From an uncultured Hyphomicrobiales bacterium (GTDB lineage Bacteria > Pseudomonadota > Alphaproteobacteria > Rhizobiales > Beijerinckiaceae), in the NCBI GenBank assembly GCA_903903935.1, contig CAIVAX010000160.1, positions 1 to 13,439 of the forward strand: DNA of 13,439 bases, given 5' to 3'. Numbering within the stretch: position 1 is the first letter of the stretch; each line of letters begins with the position of its first letter. A model generated the notes under the pieces. The model worked only from the letters and a program-made list of their open reading frames with translations. It ran no database searches and was not told the origin of the DNA. The translations under genes were made by a program, and so were the position numbers. Of this stretch, positions 6,791-13,439 are shown in pieces.

Positions 6791-7790
6791 TGACGCAAAA
6801 ATCGACAACACTGCCCAGCGCTTTTTTCCAAGGTGAGGCTGGGAACAATTCGAGCGCATCGCGCGCCATAGCGCCATAATGGCGCGCCCGCTCCACTGTA
6901 TCTTCAAGCGCGCGATGGCGGCGCATAATCGCTTGCGCTTCTTCCAGATCGCCCTCGTTAATCTCGCCGCGCTCAAGTGTGCGCTTGAGAAACGCGCGCT
7001 CGGTTGCACTGCCCCGCCGGAAGGACAGCACAACAGGCAAAGTGATTTTGCCTTCGCGGAAATCATCGCCGACATTTTTGCCCAGCTTTGCAGACGTACC
7101 ACCATAATCCAGCGCATCATCGATAAGCTGAAAGGCAACACCCAGATTCATGCCATAGGAGCGACAAGCCGCCGCCTCGCCCTTGCTGCGATTGGCGAGT
7201 ACCGGGCCCACTTCACAGGCGGCCGCAAACAAAGCCGCGGTCTTGGAGCGGATCACGGCCAGATAGGCATCTTCCGTCGTCTCTGTGTCCTTGGCGGCGG
7301 ACAATTGCATCACTTCGCCTTCGGCAATCACAGCAGCTGCAGTGGAGAGAATATCGAGACAGGTGAGCGAGCCCACTTCAACCATCATTTTGAAAGCCTG
7401 GCCGAGCAGAAAATCGCCAACCAAAACGCTCGCTTCATTGCCCCACACCATACGCGCCGCCAGCTTGCCGCGCCGCATGTCGGACTGATCAACAACATCA
7501 TCATGCAGCAAAGTGGCGGTGTGCATAAATTCGACTGAGGCCGCTAGTTTAAGATGACCGTCGCCCTCATAACCGCACAGGCCAGCTGTGGCCAAAGTGA
7601 GCATGGGCCGCAAACGCTTGCCACCTGAAGAGATCAGATGATTGGCGACCTCCGGGATCATCGTCACTTCTGAGCCTGTGCGCGACAATATGGTGGCATT
7701 CACCCGTTCCATATCGCTGGCAACCAATGCGACCAGATCCTCAATCCCCGGCTCTCGGGGCCGCTCCTCCAACGAAACGACAACACCCAC
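6777..7790 (-). CDS. Long-chain polyprenyl diphosphate synthase (octaprenyl/decaprenyl type)
   Basis: This trans-prenyltransferase adds IPP units to an allylic diphosphate to make the side chain of ubiquinone. From GTG 7790 it has 337 residues, the usual length. Visible motifs: GGKRLRPML (about 56-64), the first aspartate-rich motif LLHDDVVDQSDMRRG with D97-D101, GDFLLGQAF, and the second aspartate-rich motif FQLIDDALDYGG with D224-D228, followed by KLGKNVGDDFREGKITLP. Ala92, five residues before the first motif, is small, as in long-chain enzymes; chain length (C40 or C50) cannot be read from the sequence. The start was chosen because GAGG (7799-7802) lies eight bases upstream and the N-terminus VGVVVSLEERP fits the family. 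The same frame stays open for 65 more codons upstream to 7985, but that part looks non-coding. It is the counterpart of ispB/ddsA. Confidence 0.94.
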   Translation of the reverse strand: MGVVVSLEERPREPGIEDLVALVASDMERVNATILSRTGSEVTMIPEVANHLISSGGKRLRPMLTLATAGLCGYEGDGHLKLAASVEFMHTATLLHDDVVDQSDMRRGKLAARMVWGNEASVLVGDFLLGQAFKMMVEVGSLTCLDILSTAAAVIAEGEVMQLSAAKDTETTEDAYLAVIRSKTAALFAAACEVGPVLANRSKGEAAACRSYGMNLGVAFQLIDDALDYGGTSAKLGKNVGDDFREGKITLPVVLSFRRGSATERAFLKRTLERGEINEGDLEEAQAIMRRHRALEDTVERARHYGAMARDALELFPASPWKKALGSVVDFCVNRAH

Positions 7791-7996
7791 GATCACATCC
7801 TCGTCGATTAACCGCCTATATGCGCCAAAGTCTTCATTCAGCTTCACTCTTGGCATGCTTGGCGCTGGCTTGCAATGCGCCCTCTTGTCTTGCGCAAAGG
7901 GGCATTTGGCCTGTGCAAATGTCACGGCTTGATTTAAACCGGACTGCAGAGGGATGGCAGGTCCAAGGCCAATCGATAAAGCCAAAGGAGATGCGT
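7791..7996. other. Divergent spacer between polyprenyl synthase and methyltransferase genes
   Basis: This 206-bp stretch should contain both promoters. Candidates are weak: TATAGG on the minus strand (7815-7820), 25 bp before the synthase start, without a recognisable -35; and TTGATT on the plus strand (7930-7935) without a clear -10. Long frames of both neighbours run into it but carry no family sequence. The small DUF2007-type gene that sits next to such methyltransferases in some relatives is absent. Confidence 0.5.
7985..7990 (+). promoter_or_regulatory. Ribosome binding site that decides the methyltransferase start
   Basis: AAGGAG is a full Shine-Dalgarno match. It directly abuts ATG 7991, which is too close, but lies six bases before GTG 7997, a normal spacing. 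This favours the GTG start. Confidence 0.55.
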
Positions 7997-8767
7997 GTGT
8001 CTGAGGCCTTAGGCGAGATTGTCACGGATCAGCTGTTGAACTCCCGTCTGACCCTGCGCCAGCCTGCCAAGGGCCATAAAGCGGGGACGGATGCGCTCTT
8101 GCTGGCGGCCGCCACACCACGCGGCGCCCATCATCTCTTGGATGCAGGTGCGGGTGTGGGCACCATCGGCCTCATTCTGGCGCAGCTTGATCCCAGCCCC
8201 CAGATCACTTTGGTTGAGCGTGATGAAGATCTCGCCAAGCTCGCCGCAGAAAATATGAGCCTCAATCACTGTGAGCATCGCATGCAGGTGTGTGCCCTTG
8301 ATCTGCTCAAGCCGCAGATGAGGCGCCAAGCGGGCCTCACCCAAAATCAATTTGATCTGATTGTATGTAACCCGCCCTTTTATGCGCAAGCGAGCCATCG
8401 CGCTTCGCCCAATCCTCAGCGCGCCTTCTCGCATATGATGCCTGAAGATGAAGAGGGGTCATTGCTCGCCCCTTGGCTGCGCGCCTTTGCCGATCTGCTC
8501 CAACCCTCGGGCCGCTTTGTGATGATTCATCGCCCTGAAATCATCGGCGATCTGATCACGCACTGTCAGGGGCGCTTTGGCGCACTCACAATTCGCCCCA
8601 TTCATCCGCGCGCAGAGGAGTCCGCGCATCGCATTGTGATTCAGGCGACCAAAGGCAGCAAAGCCCCCTTGCGCTTATTGCCAGCACTGATCCTGCATGA
8701 CAGCAAAGGGCACTTTACGCCTCTGGCGCAGGCCATTCACAAAGGTGAGGGTGTCTTGAACTGGTAG
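7997..8767 (+). CDS. TrmN6-like N6-adenine tRNA methyltransferase
   Basis: From GTG 7997 this is a 256-residue Rossmann-fold, SAM-dependent methyltransferase. SAM motif I is LLDAGAGVGTIGL with Asp49, the acidic end of strand two is TLVERDEDLA, and the catalytic motif is FDLIVCNPPFY with N125-P-P-F128, the NPP(Y/F) signature of N6-adenine and related amino methyltransferases. The N-terminal SRLTLRQPAKGHKAGTDALL matches the TrmN6/YfiC family, which modifies A37 of tRNA1(Val); substrate here is inferred from family. The start VSEALGEIV resembles the MSE-type start of homologues and has AAGGAG six bases upstream. ATG 7991 would add two residues. An in-frame ATG at 7727 would overlap the divergent polyprenyl synthase gene and is rejected. 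It is a single gene, divergent from its left neighbour and convergent with gltD. Confidence 0.87.
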   Translation: MSEALGEIVTDQLLNSRLTLRQPAKGHKAGTDALLLAAATPRGAHHLLDAGAGVGTIGLILAQLDPSPQITLVERDEDLAKLAAENMSLNHCEHRMQVCALDLLKPQMRRQAGLTQNQFDLIVCNPPFYAQASHRASPNPQRAFSHMMPEDEEGSLLAPWLRAFADLLQPSGRFVMIHRPEIIGDLITHCQGRFGALTIRPIHPRAEESAHRIVIQATKGSKAPLRLLPALILHDSKGHFTPLAQAIHKGEGVLNW

Positions 8768-8778
8768 CCAAACAAATA

Positions 8779-8813
8779 CGCCTTGATCTTTGGAGAAGCC
8801 AAAGATCAAGGCG
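8779..8813. terminator. Strong hairpin terminator between the methyltransferase gene and gltD
   Basis: A perfect 15-bp stem (8779-8793 with 8799-8813; arm CGCCTTGATCTTTGG) closes a five-base loop. It is the longest perfect hairpin I noticed in the window. Read on the minus strand it is followed by TATTTGTTTGG, so it best suits the gltBD transcript. The plus-strand exit (GCTATCTTAAAT) is poorer in T, but it starts only 11 bp after the methyltransferase stop and may serve both genes. Confidence 0.8.
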
Positions 8814-8833
8814 GCTATCTTAAATGCGCAAAT

Positions 8834-8850
8834 CTGAGCGCATTGCTCAG
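8834..8850 (-). other. Hairpin over the gltD stop codon
   Basis: CTGAGC-N5-GCTCAG forms a 6-bp stem that includes the gltD stop (8847-8849). A competing stem, AATGCGC (8823-8829) with GCGCATT (8838-8844), overlaps it. They lie before the main terminator in the gltBD transcript and could protect its 3' end. Structure seen, role unknown. Confidence 0.3.
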
Positions 8851-10265
8851 CGCGGCAGAACAGTGGACCCCATCAGGAACTGATCGACAGAGGCGGCGCA
8901 TTGACGTCCTTCGCGGATCGCCCAGACAACAAGAGATTGACCGCGCCGCATATCGCCACAGGCAAAAATCTTCTCTTGCGAGGATTTATACGAGAGCGTA
9001 TCGGCCGCAACATTGCCGCGCGCATCAAGCTTAGCGCCGGTTTGCGCGACCAATCCCTCCTGCATGGGCGAGACAAAACCCATAGCCAGCAGAACAAGAT
9101 CAGCCTTGAGATCAAATTCAGTGCCGGGAATGGGCTGGAATTTGTCATCAACCTTGGTGACGCGCAGGTGTTTCAAGACGCCATTCTGGCCTTGAAATTT
9201 AACCGTATTGACAGCGAAATCGCGCTCGGCGCCTTCTTCATGGCTGGACGATGTGCGCAGCTTCAATGGCCAATCAGGCCAGACCATCAGCTTGTTTTCC
9301 TTCTCCGGCGGACGCGGCATGATTTCAAGCTGCGTCACCGACAAAGCACCCTGACGCACCGATGTGCCGATACAATCAGAACCCGTATCACCACCACCAA
9401 TGACAACCACATGCTTGCCAGAGGCCAAAATGGGCTCAGGCGCGTGCAAGGGCTCATGGCCAACGCGGCGATTTTGTTGCGGAAGAAAATCCATCGCGAA
9501 ATGAATGCCCACCAGATCACGGCCTGGAATGGGCAGATCGCGTGGCTTTTCAGCGCCGCCCGCCAACACCACAGCGTCAAATTCTGCTTTCAATTGATCG
9601 ACGCTGACATCCTGACCAACATTCACATCACAGCGGAAGATAATGCCCTCTTCGCGCATTTGCGTGACACGCTGGTCAATATAACGCTTTTCCATCTTGA
9701 AATCAGGAATGCCATAGCGCAGCAAACCGCCAGGCTTGGAGTTCTTTTCAAACACCACAACCTCATGGCCCACACGGGCCAATTGCTGGGCGCAGGCCAG
9801 CCCCGCAGGGCCTGAACCAATTACCGCAATGCGCTTGCCTGTTTTATGGGACGCGACTTCAGGCTTGATCCAGCCTTCGGCCCAGCCACGATCCACAATA
9901 GCGCATTCAATCGACTTAATCGTGACCGGCTGATCCTGCAAATTGAGTGTGCAAGACGCCTCGCAAGGCGCGGGACACACACGGCCGGTGAATTCAGGAA
10001 AATTATTGGTTGAATGGAGATTGCGCAAAGCCTCCTGCCATTCGCCCTGATAGACAAGATCATTCCAATCCGGGATCTGATTGTTCACCGGGCAGCCATT
10101 GTGGCAATAGGGAATGCCACAATTCATGCAGCGTGAGGCCTGATCTTTTGTTGCTGCCTCCGAGAGAGGAAGCGTGAACTCACGATAATGCCGAATGCGA
10201 TCGGATGCGGGAGCATATTTACGATCAGCACGGTCGATTTCGAGAAAACCTGTCACCTTGCCCAT
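8847..10265 (-). CDS. gltD: Glutamate synthase (NADPH) small subunit
   Basis: GltD takes electrons from NADPH through FAD and iron-sulfur clusters and passes them to GltB, where 2-oxoglutarate and glutamine-derived ammonia become glutamate. The 472-residue length is typical. N-terminal cluster cysteines are C46, C49, C54 and C58 ([13 protein letters not shown]) and C97, C101 and C105 (CPAPCEASC). The FAD loop is GSGPAG at 150-155 followed by [14 protein letters not shown]; the NADPH loop is GGGDTG at 290-295. Near the C-terminus are VLLAMGF and [18 protein letters not shown], the second FAD contact. The start ATG 10265 has AGGAGAG six bases upstream, located inside the end of gltB; only three bases separate the genes, so they are translated as a coupled operon. 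A strong terminator follows at 8779-8813. No key residue appears to be missing. Confidence 0.97.
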   Translation of the reverse strand: MGKVTGFLEIDRADRKYAPASDRIRHYREFTLPLSEAATKDQASRCMNCGIPYCHNGCPVNNQIPDWNDLVYQGEWQEALRNLHSTNNFPEFTGRVCPAPCEASCTLNLQDQPVTIKSIECAIVDRGWAEGWIKPEVASHKTGKRIAVIGSGPAGLACAQQLARVGHEVVVFEKNSKPGGLLRYGIPDFKMEKRYIDQRVTQMREEGIIFRCDVNVGQDVSVDQLKAEFDAVVLAGGAEKPRDLPIPGRDLVGIHFAMDFLPQQNRRVGHEPLHAPEPILASGKHVVVIGGGDTGSDCIGTSVRQGALSVTQLEIMPRPPEKENKLMVWPDWPLKLRTSSSHEEGAERDFAVNTVKFQGQNGVLKHLRVTKVDDKFQPIPGTEFDLKADLVLLAMGFVSPMQEGLVAQTGAKLDARGNVAADTLSYKSSQEKIFACGDMRRGQSLVVWAIREGRQCAASVDQFLMGSTVLPR

Positions 10266-10268
10266 GGA

Positions 10269-13200
10269 TTACTCTCCTGCTGCCAGTTGTTCACCCTGCC
10301 GAGCCTGCAATTCGGCCAGAGCCCGACGATATTCGACCGGCATCACTTTTCTAAATTTGCTCTTAAACTGATCCCAATTTTCAAGGATCTGCTTGGCGCG
10401 CGCCGAGCCCGTATAACGGGCATGGTTGGCGATGAGTTGATGCAGACGCTCCGCATCAAAGCGGGTCATATCGCGCATCACATCCACACGGCCATGCGCG
10501 TTGAGATCACCACCCTGATGCATGAGACGCTGGTTCATATCCTCTTCGCCAGCCACAGGCTCAAGATCAACCATGGCCAAATTGCAGCGTTGCGAGAAGG
10601 TACCATCCTCATCGAGCACATAAGCAATGCCGCCCGACATGCCCGCAGCAAAATTGCGACCTGTCTGACCAATCACAACCACAATACCGCCGGTCATATA
10701 TTCGCAGCCATGATCACCGGTGCCTTCGACAACTGCGATCGCACCCGAATTGCGCACGGCAAAGCGCTCACCCGCCACACCGGCAAAATAGCTCTCACCG
10801 GCAATCGCGCCATAAAGAACCGTATTACCAACGATGATGGATTCATGCGGCACGATTTGCGTCGCCTCTTTGGCCGGATAGATCACAATGCGACCACCGG
10901 ACAGGCCCTTGCCGACATAATCATTCGACTGGCCTTCAAGCTCCAAAGTGACACCGCGCGCCAGCCAAGCGCCAAAACTTTGCCCGGCTGTGCCTTTGAG
11001 CTTCACATGGATCGTGTCATCCTCAAGTCCAGCATGGCCATAGCGTTTGGCCACTTCGCCCGACAGCATGGCGCCGGTGGTGCGATTGACCGTCTTGATC
11101 GTTGCCTCAATGCGCACCGACTTACCGCTCTCCAGAGCCTGCTGGGATTGGGCAATTAATTGGCGATCGAGAACGTGATCAAGATTATGGTCCTGCATTT
11201 GCGTATGATAAATGCCGATGGCCTGATCAACTTGCGGCTTGTGGAACATTTTGCTGAAATCAAGCCCCCTTGCCTTCCAATGCTCAACGACCTTGGCGCG
11301 ATCAAGCATTTGCATCTGACCGACCATTTCATTGAAGGTCCGATAGCCAAGTTCAGCCATGAGCTCGCGCACTTCTTCAGCAACGAAGAAGAAGAAATTG
11401 ATCACATGCTCGGGCTGGCCAACAAAGCGCTTGCGCAGCACGGGATCTTGCGTCGCAACGCCCACCGGGCAGGTGTTGAGATGGCATTTGCGCATCATGA
11501 TACAGCCAGCCGCAATCAGCGGGGCTGTGGCAAAACCAAATTCATCCGCGCCCAGCAAAGCCCCCACCACGACATCACGGCCGGTGCGCAAGCCACCATC
11601 GACCTGCACAGCAATGCGCGAGCGCAGATTGTTCAGGGTCAAGGTCTGATGCGTTTCGGCCAGACCAATTTCCCATGGGCTGCCGGCATGTTTGATCGAA
11701 GTCAGCGGCGAGGCACCTGTGCCGCCTTCAAAGCCAGAAATGGTCACATGATCGGCGCGACCTTTCGACACACCCGCAGCCACAGTGCCCACACCAATTT
11801 CGGACACCAGCTTGACTGAAACCTTCGCGGCCGGATTGACGTTTTTGAGATCGTAAATCAGCTGCGCCAGATCTTCGATGGAATAGATATCGTGATGCGG
11901 CGGCGGTGAGATCAGACCCACGCCCTGTGTCGAATGACGCACTTTGGCAATCACGGCATCAACCTTATGGCCGGGCAATTGACCGCCCTCACCAGGCTTA
12001 GCGCCTTGCGCCATTTTGATCTGCATCATATCCGAATTAACGAGATATTCGGTTGTCACACCAAAGCGGCCCGACGCGACCTGCTTGATGGCAGAGCGCA
12101 TGGAATCGCCATTGGCCATGGGCTTGAAGCGATCCGCCTCTTCGCCGCCCTCACCCGTATTCGACTTGCCGCCAATGCGGTTCATCGCAATCGCGAGTGT
12201 CGTATGGGCTTCACGCGAGATCGAGCCAAAGGACATAGCGCCGGTGGCAAAGCGCTTGACGATATCAACGGCCGACTCGACCTCTGACACAGGCACGCTT
12301 TTACGACCATCTTCCTCAGCGCTCTTAATGCGAAACAGGCCGCGAATGGTCAGGAATTTCTCATCCTGCTCATTGAGCAATTTGGCATAGGCGAGATATT
12401 GCTCCTGCGCATTGCCGCGCACAGCATGCTGCAGCAACGACACCGATTGCGCCGACCAAGCATGAGCCTCGCCGCGTATGCGATAGGCATATTCACCACC
12501 CACGCCCAGCATGGTGCGATAGACAGGTGCATCACCAAAGGCATCGCGGTGACGCTGCACGGTCTCTTGCGAGACTTCCTCAAGGCCAACACCGCCAATG
12601 CGCGAGGCTGTGCCCGTGAAATATTTCGCAACGAAAGCATCCCCAAGGCCGATGGCATCGAAGATCTGCGCACCACAATAGGATTGATAGGTCGAAATGC
12701 CCATTTTCGACATGACCTTCAACAAGCCCTTATCAACCGCCTTGATAAAGCGCTTTTCCGCCTCATGCGCATCAACGCCTTGCGGGAAATCCTTTTCCAT
12801 CGAGGCCAATGTTTCAAAGGCGAGATAGGGGTTGATCGCCTCAGCGCCATAACCAGCCAGACACGCAAAGTGATGCACTTCGCGCGCCTCGCCCGTCTCC
12901 ACCACAAGACCCACAGAGGTGCGCAGACCTTTGCGAATGAGGTGATGATGCACAGCCGCTGTCGCCAACAAGGCCGGGATCGGAATGCGATCCGGCCCCA
13001 CAAGGCGATCGGACAGTATGATAATATTGAAGCCGCCCTTTACCGCCTGTTCAGCGCGATCACACAGCCGGTCCAGCATAGCGCCCATTTCTGGAGCACC
13101 CTTTTCGGAGGGATAGGTCATATCCAACGTCTTGGTGTCGAAGGTCTCTTCAAAATGACCAATATTGCGGATCTTTTCGAGATCCTCATTGGTCAAAATA

Positions 13201-13439
13201 GGCTGGCGCACTTCCAGCCGCTTGCGCTTGGAATTGCCCTCAAGGTCAAAAATATTCGGCCTCGGTCCGATGAATGAAACAAGGCTCATCACCAATTGCT
13301 CACGGATCGGATCAATCGGCGGATTGGTGACCTGCGCAAAATTCTGCTTGAAGTAAGTATAGAGCAGCTTCGATTGGTTCGACATCGCCGAAATCGGCGT
13401 ATCGGTTCCCATCGAGCCAACTGCCTCTTCCCCCGTCAA
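10269..13439 (-). CDS. gltB: Glutamate synthase (NADPH) large subunit, 5' part beyond the window
   Basis: The frame is open from the right edge to TAA 10269-10271, giving 1056 residues, about two thirds of a usual 1500-residue GltB. Visible order: the central domain, from [17 protein letters not shown] and [10 protein letters not shown] to about residue 330; the FMN-binding barrel about 345-710, with [26 protein letters not shown] and [11 protein letters not shown]; and the 3Fe-4S ligands at visible residues 646, 652 and 657 (CIMMRKC and [13 protein letters not shown]). The glycine-rich GXGXG beta-helix lies about 760-1000, with [17 protein letters not shown] and [13 protein letters not shown]. 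The N-terminal glutaminase domain with its catalytic Cys is outside the window. The first TTG at the edge is an internal Leu codon, not a start. It is cotranscribed with gltD three bases downstream. Confidence 0.97.
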   Translation of the reverse strand: MTGEEAVGSMGTDTPISAMSNQSKLLYTYFKQNFAQVTNPPIDPIREQLVMSLVSFIGPRPNIFDLEGNSKRKRLEVRQPILTNEDLEKIRNIGHFEETFDTKTLDMTYPSEKGAPEMGAMLDRLCDRAEQAVKGGFNIIILSDRLVGPDRIPIPALLATAAVHHHLIRKGLRTSVGLVVETGEAREVHHFACLAGYGAEAINPYLAFETLASMEKDFPQGVDAHEAEKRFIKAVDKGLLKVMSKMGISTYQSYCGAQIFDAIGLGDAFVAKYFTGTASRIGGVGLEEVSQETVQRHRDAFGDAPVYRTMLGVGGEYAYRIRGEAHAWSAQSVSLLQHAVRGNAQEQYLAYAKLLNEQDEKFLTIRGLFRIKSAEEDGRKSVPVSEVESAVDIVKRFATGAMSFGSISREAHTTLAIAMNRIGGKSNTGEGGEEADRFKPMANGDSMRSAIKQVASGRFGVTTEYLVNSDMMQIKMAQGAKPGEGGQLPGHKVDAVIAKVRHSTQGVGLISPPPHHDIYSIEDLAQLIYDLKNVNPAAKVSVKLVSEIGVGTVAAGVSKGRADHVTISGFEGGTGASPLTSIKHAGSPWEIGLAETHQTLTLNNLRSRIAVQVDGGLRTGRDVVVGALLGADEFGFATAPLIAAGCIMMRKCHLNTCPVGVATQDPVLRKRFVGQPEHVINFFFFVAEEVRELMAELGYRTFNEMVGQMQMLDRAKVVEHWKARGLDFSKMFHKPQVDQAIGIYHTQMQDHNLDHVLDRQLIAQSQQALESGKSVRIEATIKTVNRTTGAMLSGEVAKRYGHAGLEDDTIHVKLKGTAGQSFGAWLARGVTLELEGQSNDYVGKGLSGGRIVIYPAKEATQIVPHESIIVGNTVLYGAIAGESYFAGVAGERFAVRNSGAIAVVEGTGDHGCEYMTGGIVVVIGQTGRNFAAGMSGGIAYVLDEDGTFSQRCNLAMVDLEPVAGEEDMNQRLMHQGGDLNAHGRVDVMRDMTRFDAERLHQLIANHARYTGSARAKQILENWDQFKSKFRKVMPVEYRRALAELQARQGEQLAAGE
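10272..10278 (-). promoter_or_regulatory. gltD ribosome binding site inside the gltB end
   Basis: On the minus strand AGGAGAG lies six bases before the gltD ATG, and the gltB stop TAA forms part of the spacer. This arrangement favours translational coupling and matched amounts of the two subunits. Confidence 0.65.

Noticed and set aside
6879..7538. 219-codon plus-strand frame opposite the polyprenyl synthase
   Set aside because: It is antisense to a gene with both aspartate-rich motifs and has no domain of its own.
7727..7996. N-terminal extension of the methyltransferase from ATG 7727
   Set aside because: It overlaps the divergent synthase gene, has no family similarity, and AAGGAG at 7985-7990 supports GTG 7997.
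8901..9815. 304-codon plus-strand frame opposite gltD
   Set aside because: It is antisense to a full-length GltD with intact cofactor motifs; no independent coding sign.
10188..11159. 323-codon plus-strand frame opposite gltB, and similar ones at 11160-11819 and 12399-13277
   Set aside because: They are shadow frames of the long GltB reading frame; His/Ala-rich products without known domains.
13380..13439. TTG at the right edge as the start of gltB
   Set aside because: The sequence there is the GltB central domain; the codon is an internal Leu and the gene continues outside the window.

Overview
The window looks like a chromosomal segment of an alphaproteobacterium, most likely Hyphomicrobiales (the Rhizobiales-type lineage). 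Grounds: an adjacent ChvI-like response regulator and ChvG-like sensor kinase; a long NadA; a signal-peptide TPR protein directly upstream of ispE; and a long-chain polyprenyl diphosphate synthase next to a TrmN6-like methyltransferase. Base composition is moderately GC-rich and even by eye. I saw no tRNA, rRNA, CRISPR array, insertion sequence or prophage gene. This is mostly core metabolism.

Layout from left to right. (1) 1-2326, minus strand: chvI followed by chvG, a two-component system; chvG runs off the left edge just before its ATP-binding G boxes. (2) 2327-2688: a 362-bp divergent control region with two matching palindromic operators, a terminator-like hairpin between them, and a tandem repeat on the chvI side. 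(3) 2689-3789, plus strand: nadA, quinolinate synthase, without nadB or nadC beside it. (4) 3790-4033: a spacer with a hairpin that may end nadA. (5) 4034-6746, plus strand: the TPR protein and ispE, probably one transcript. (6) 6777-7790, minus strand: polyprenyl diphosphate synthase, convergent with ispE. (7) 7997-8767, plus strand: TrmN6-like methyltransferase. (8) 8779-8813: a strong hairpin terminator. (9) 8847-13439, minus strand: gltD and most of gltB, the NADPH glutamate synthase operon; the gltB 5' part lies beyond the right edge.

How the genes relate: ChvG/ChvI is an envelope and acid-stress signalling pair. NadA makes the NAD precursor quinolinate. IspE acts in the MEP pathway that makes IPP, and the convergent polyprenyl synthase uses IPP to make a quinone side chain. 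GltBD assimilates ammonia with glutamine synthetase. Several start codons were chosen differently from the longest open frame, from ribosome binding sites and family N-termini: nadA ATG 2689, polyprenyl synthase GTG 7790, methyltransferase GTG 7997, ispE ATG 5889.

The most interesting part is the nadA control region. Two operators of the same design have centres 84 bp apart, about eight helical turns, and a 9-bp stem followed by six T lies between them, 45 bp before the nadA start. I found no clearly new multi-gene system.
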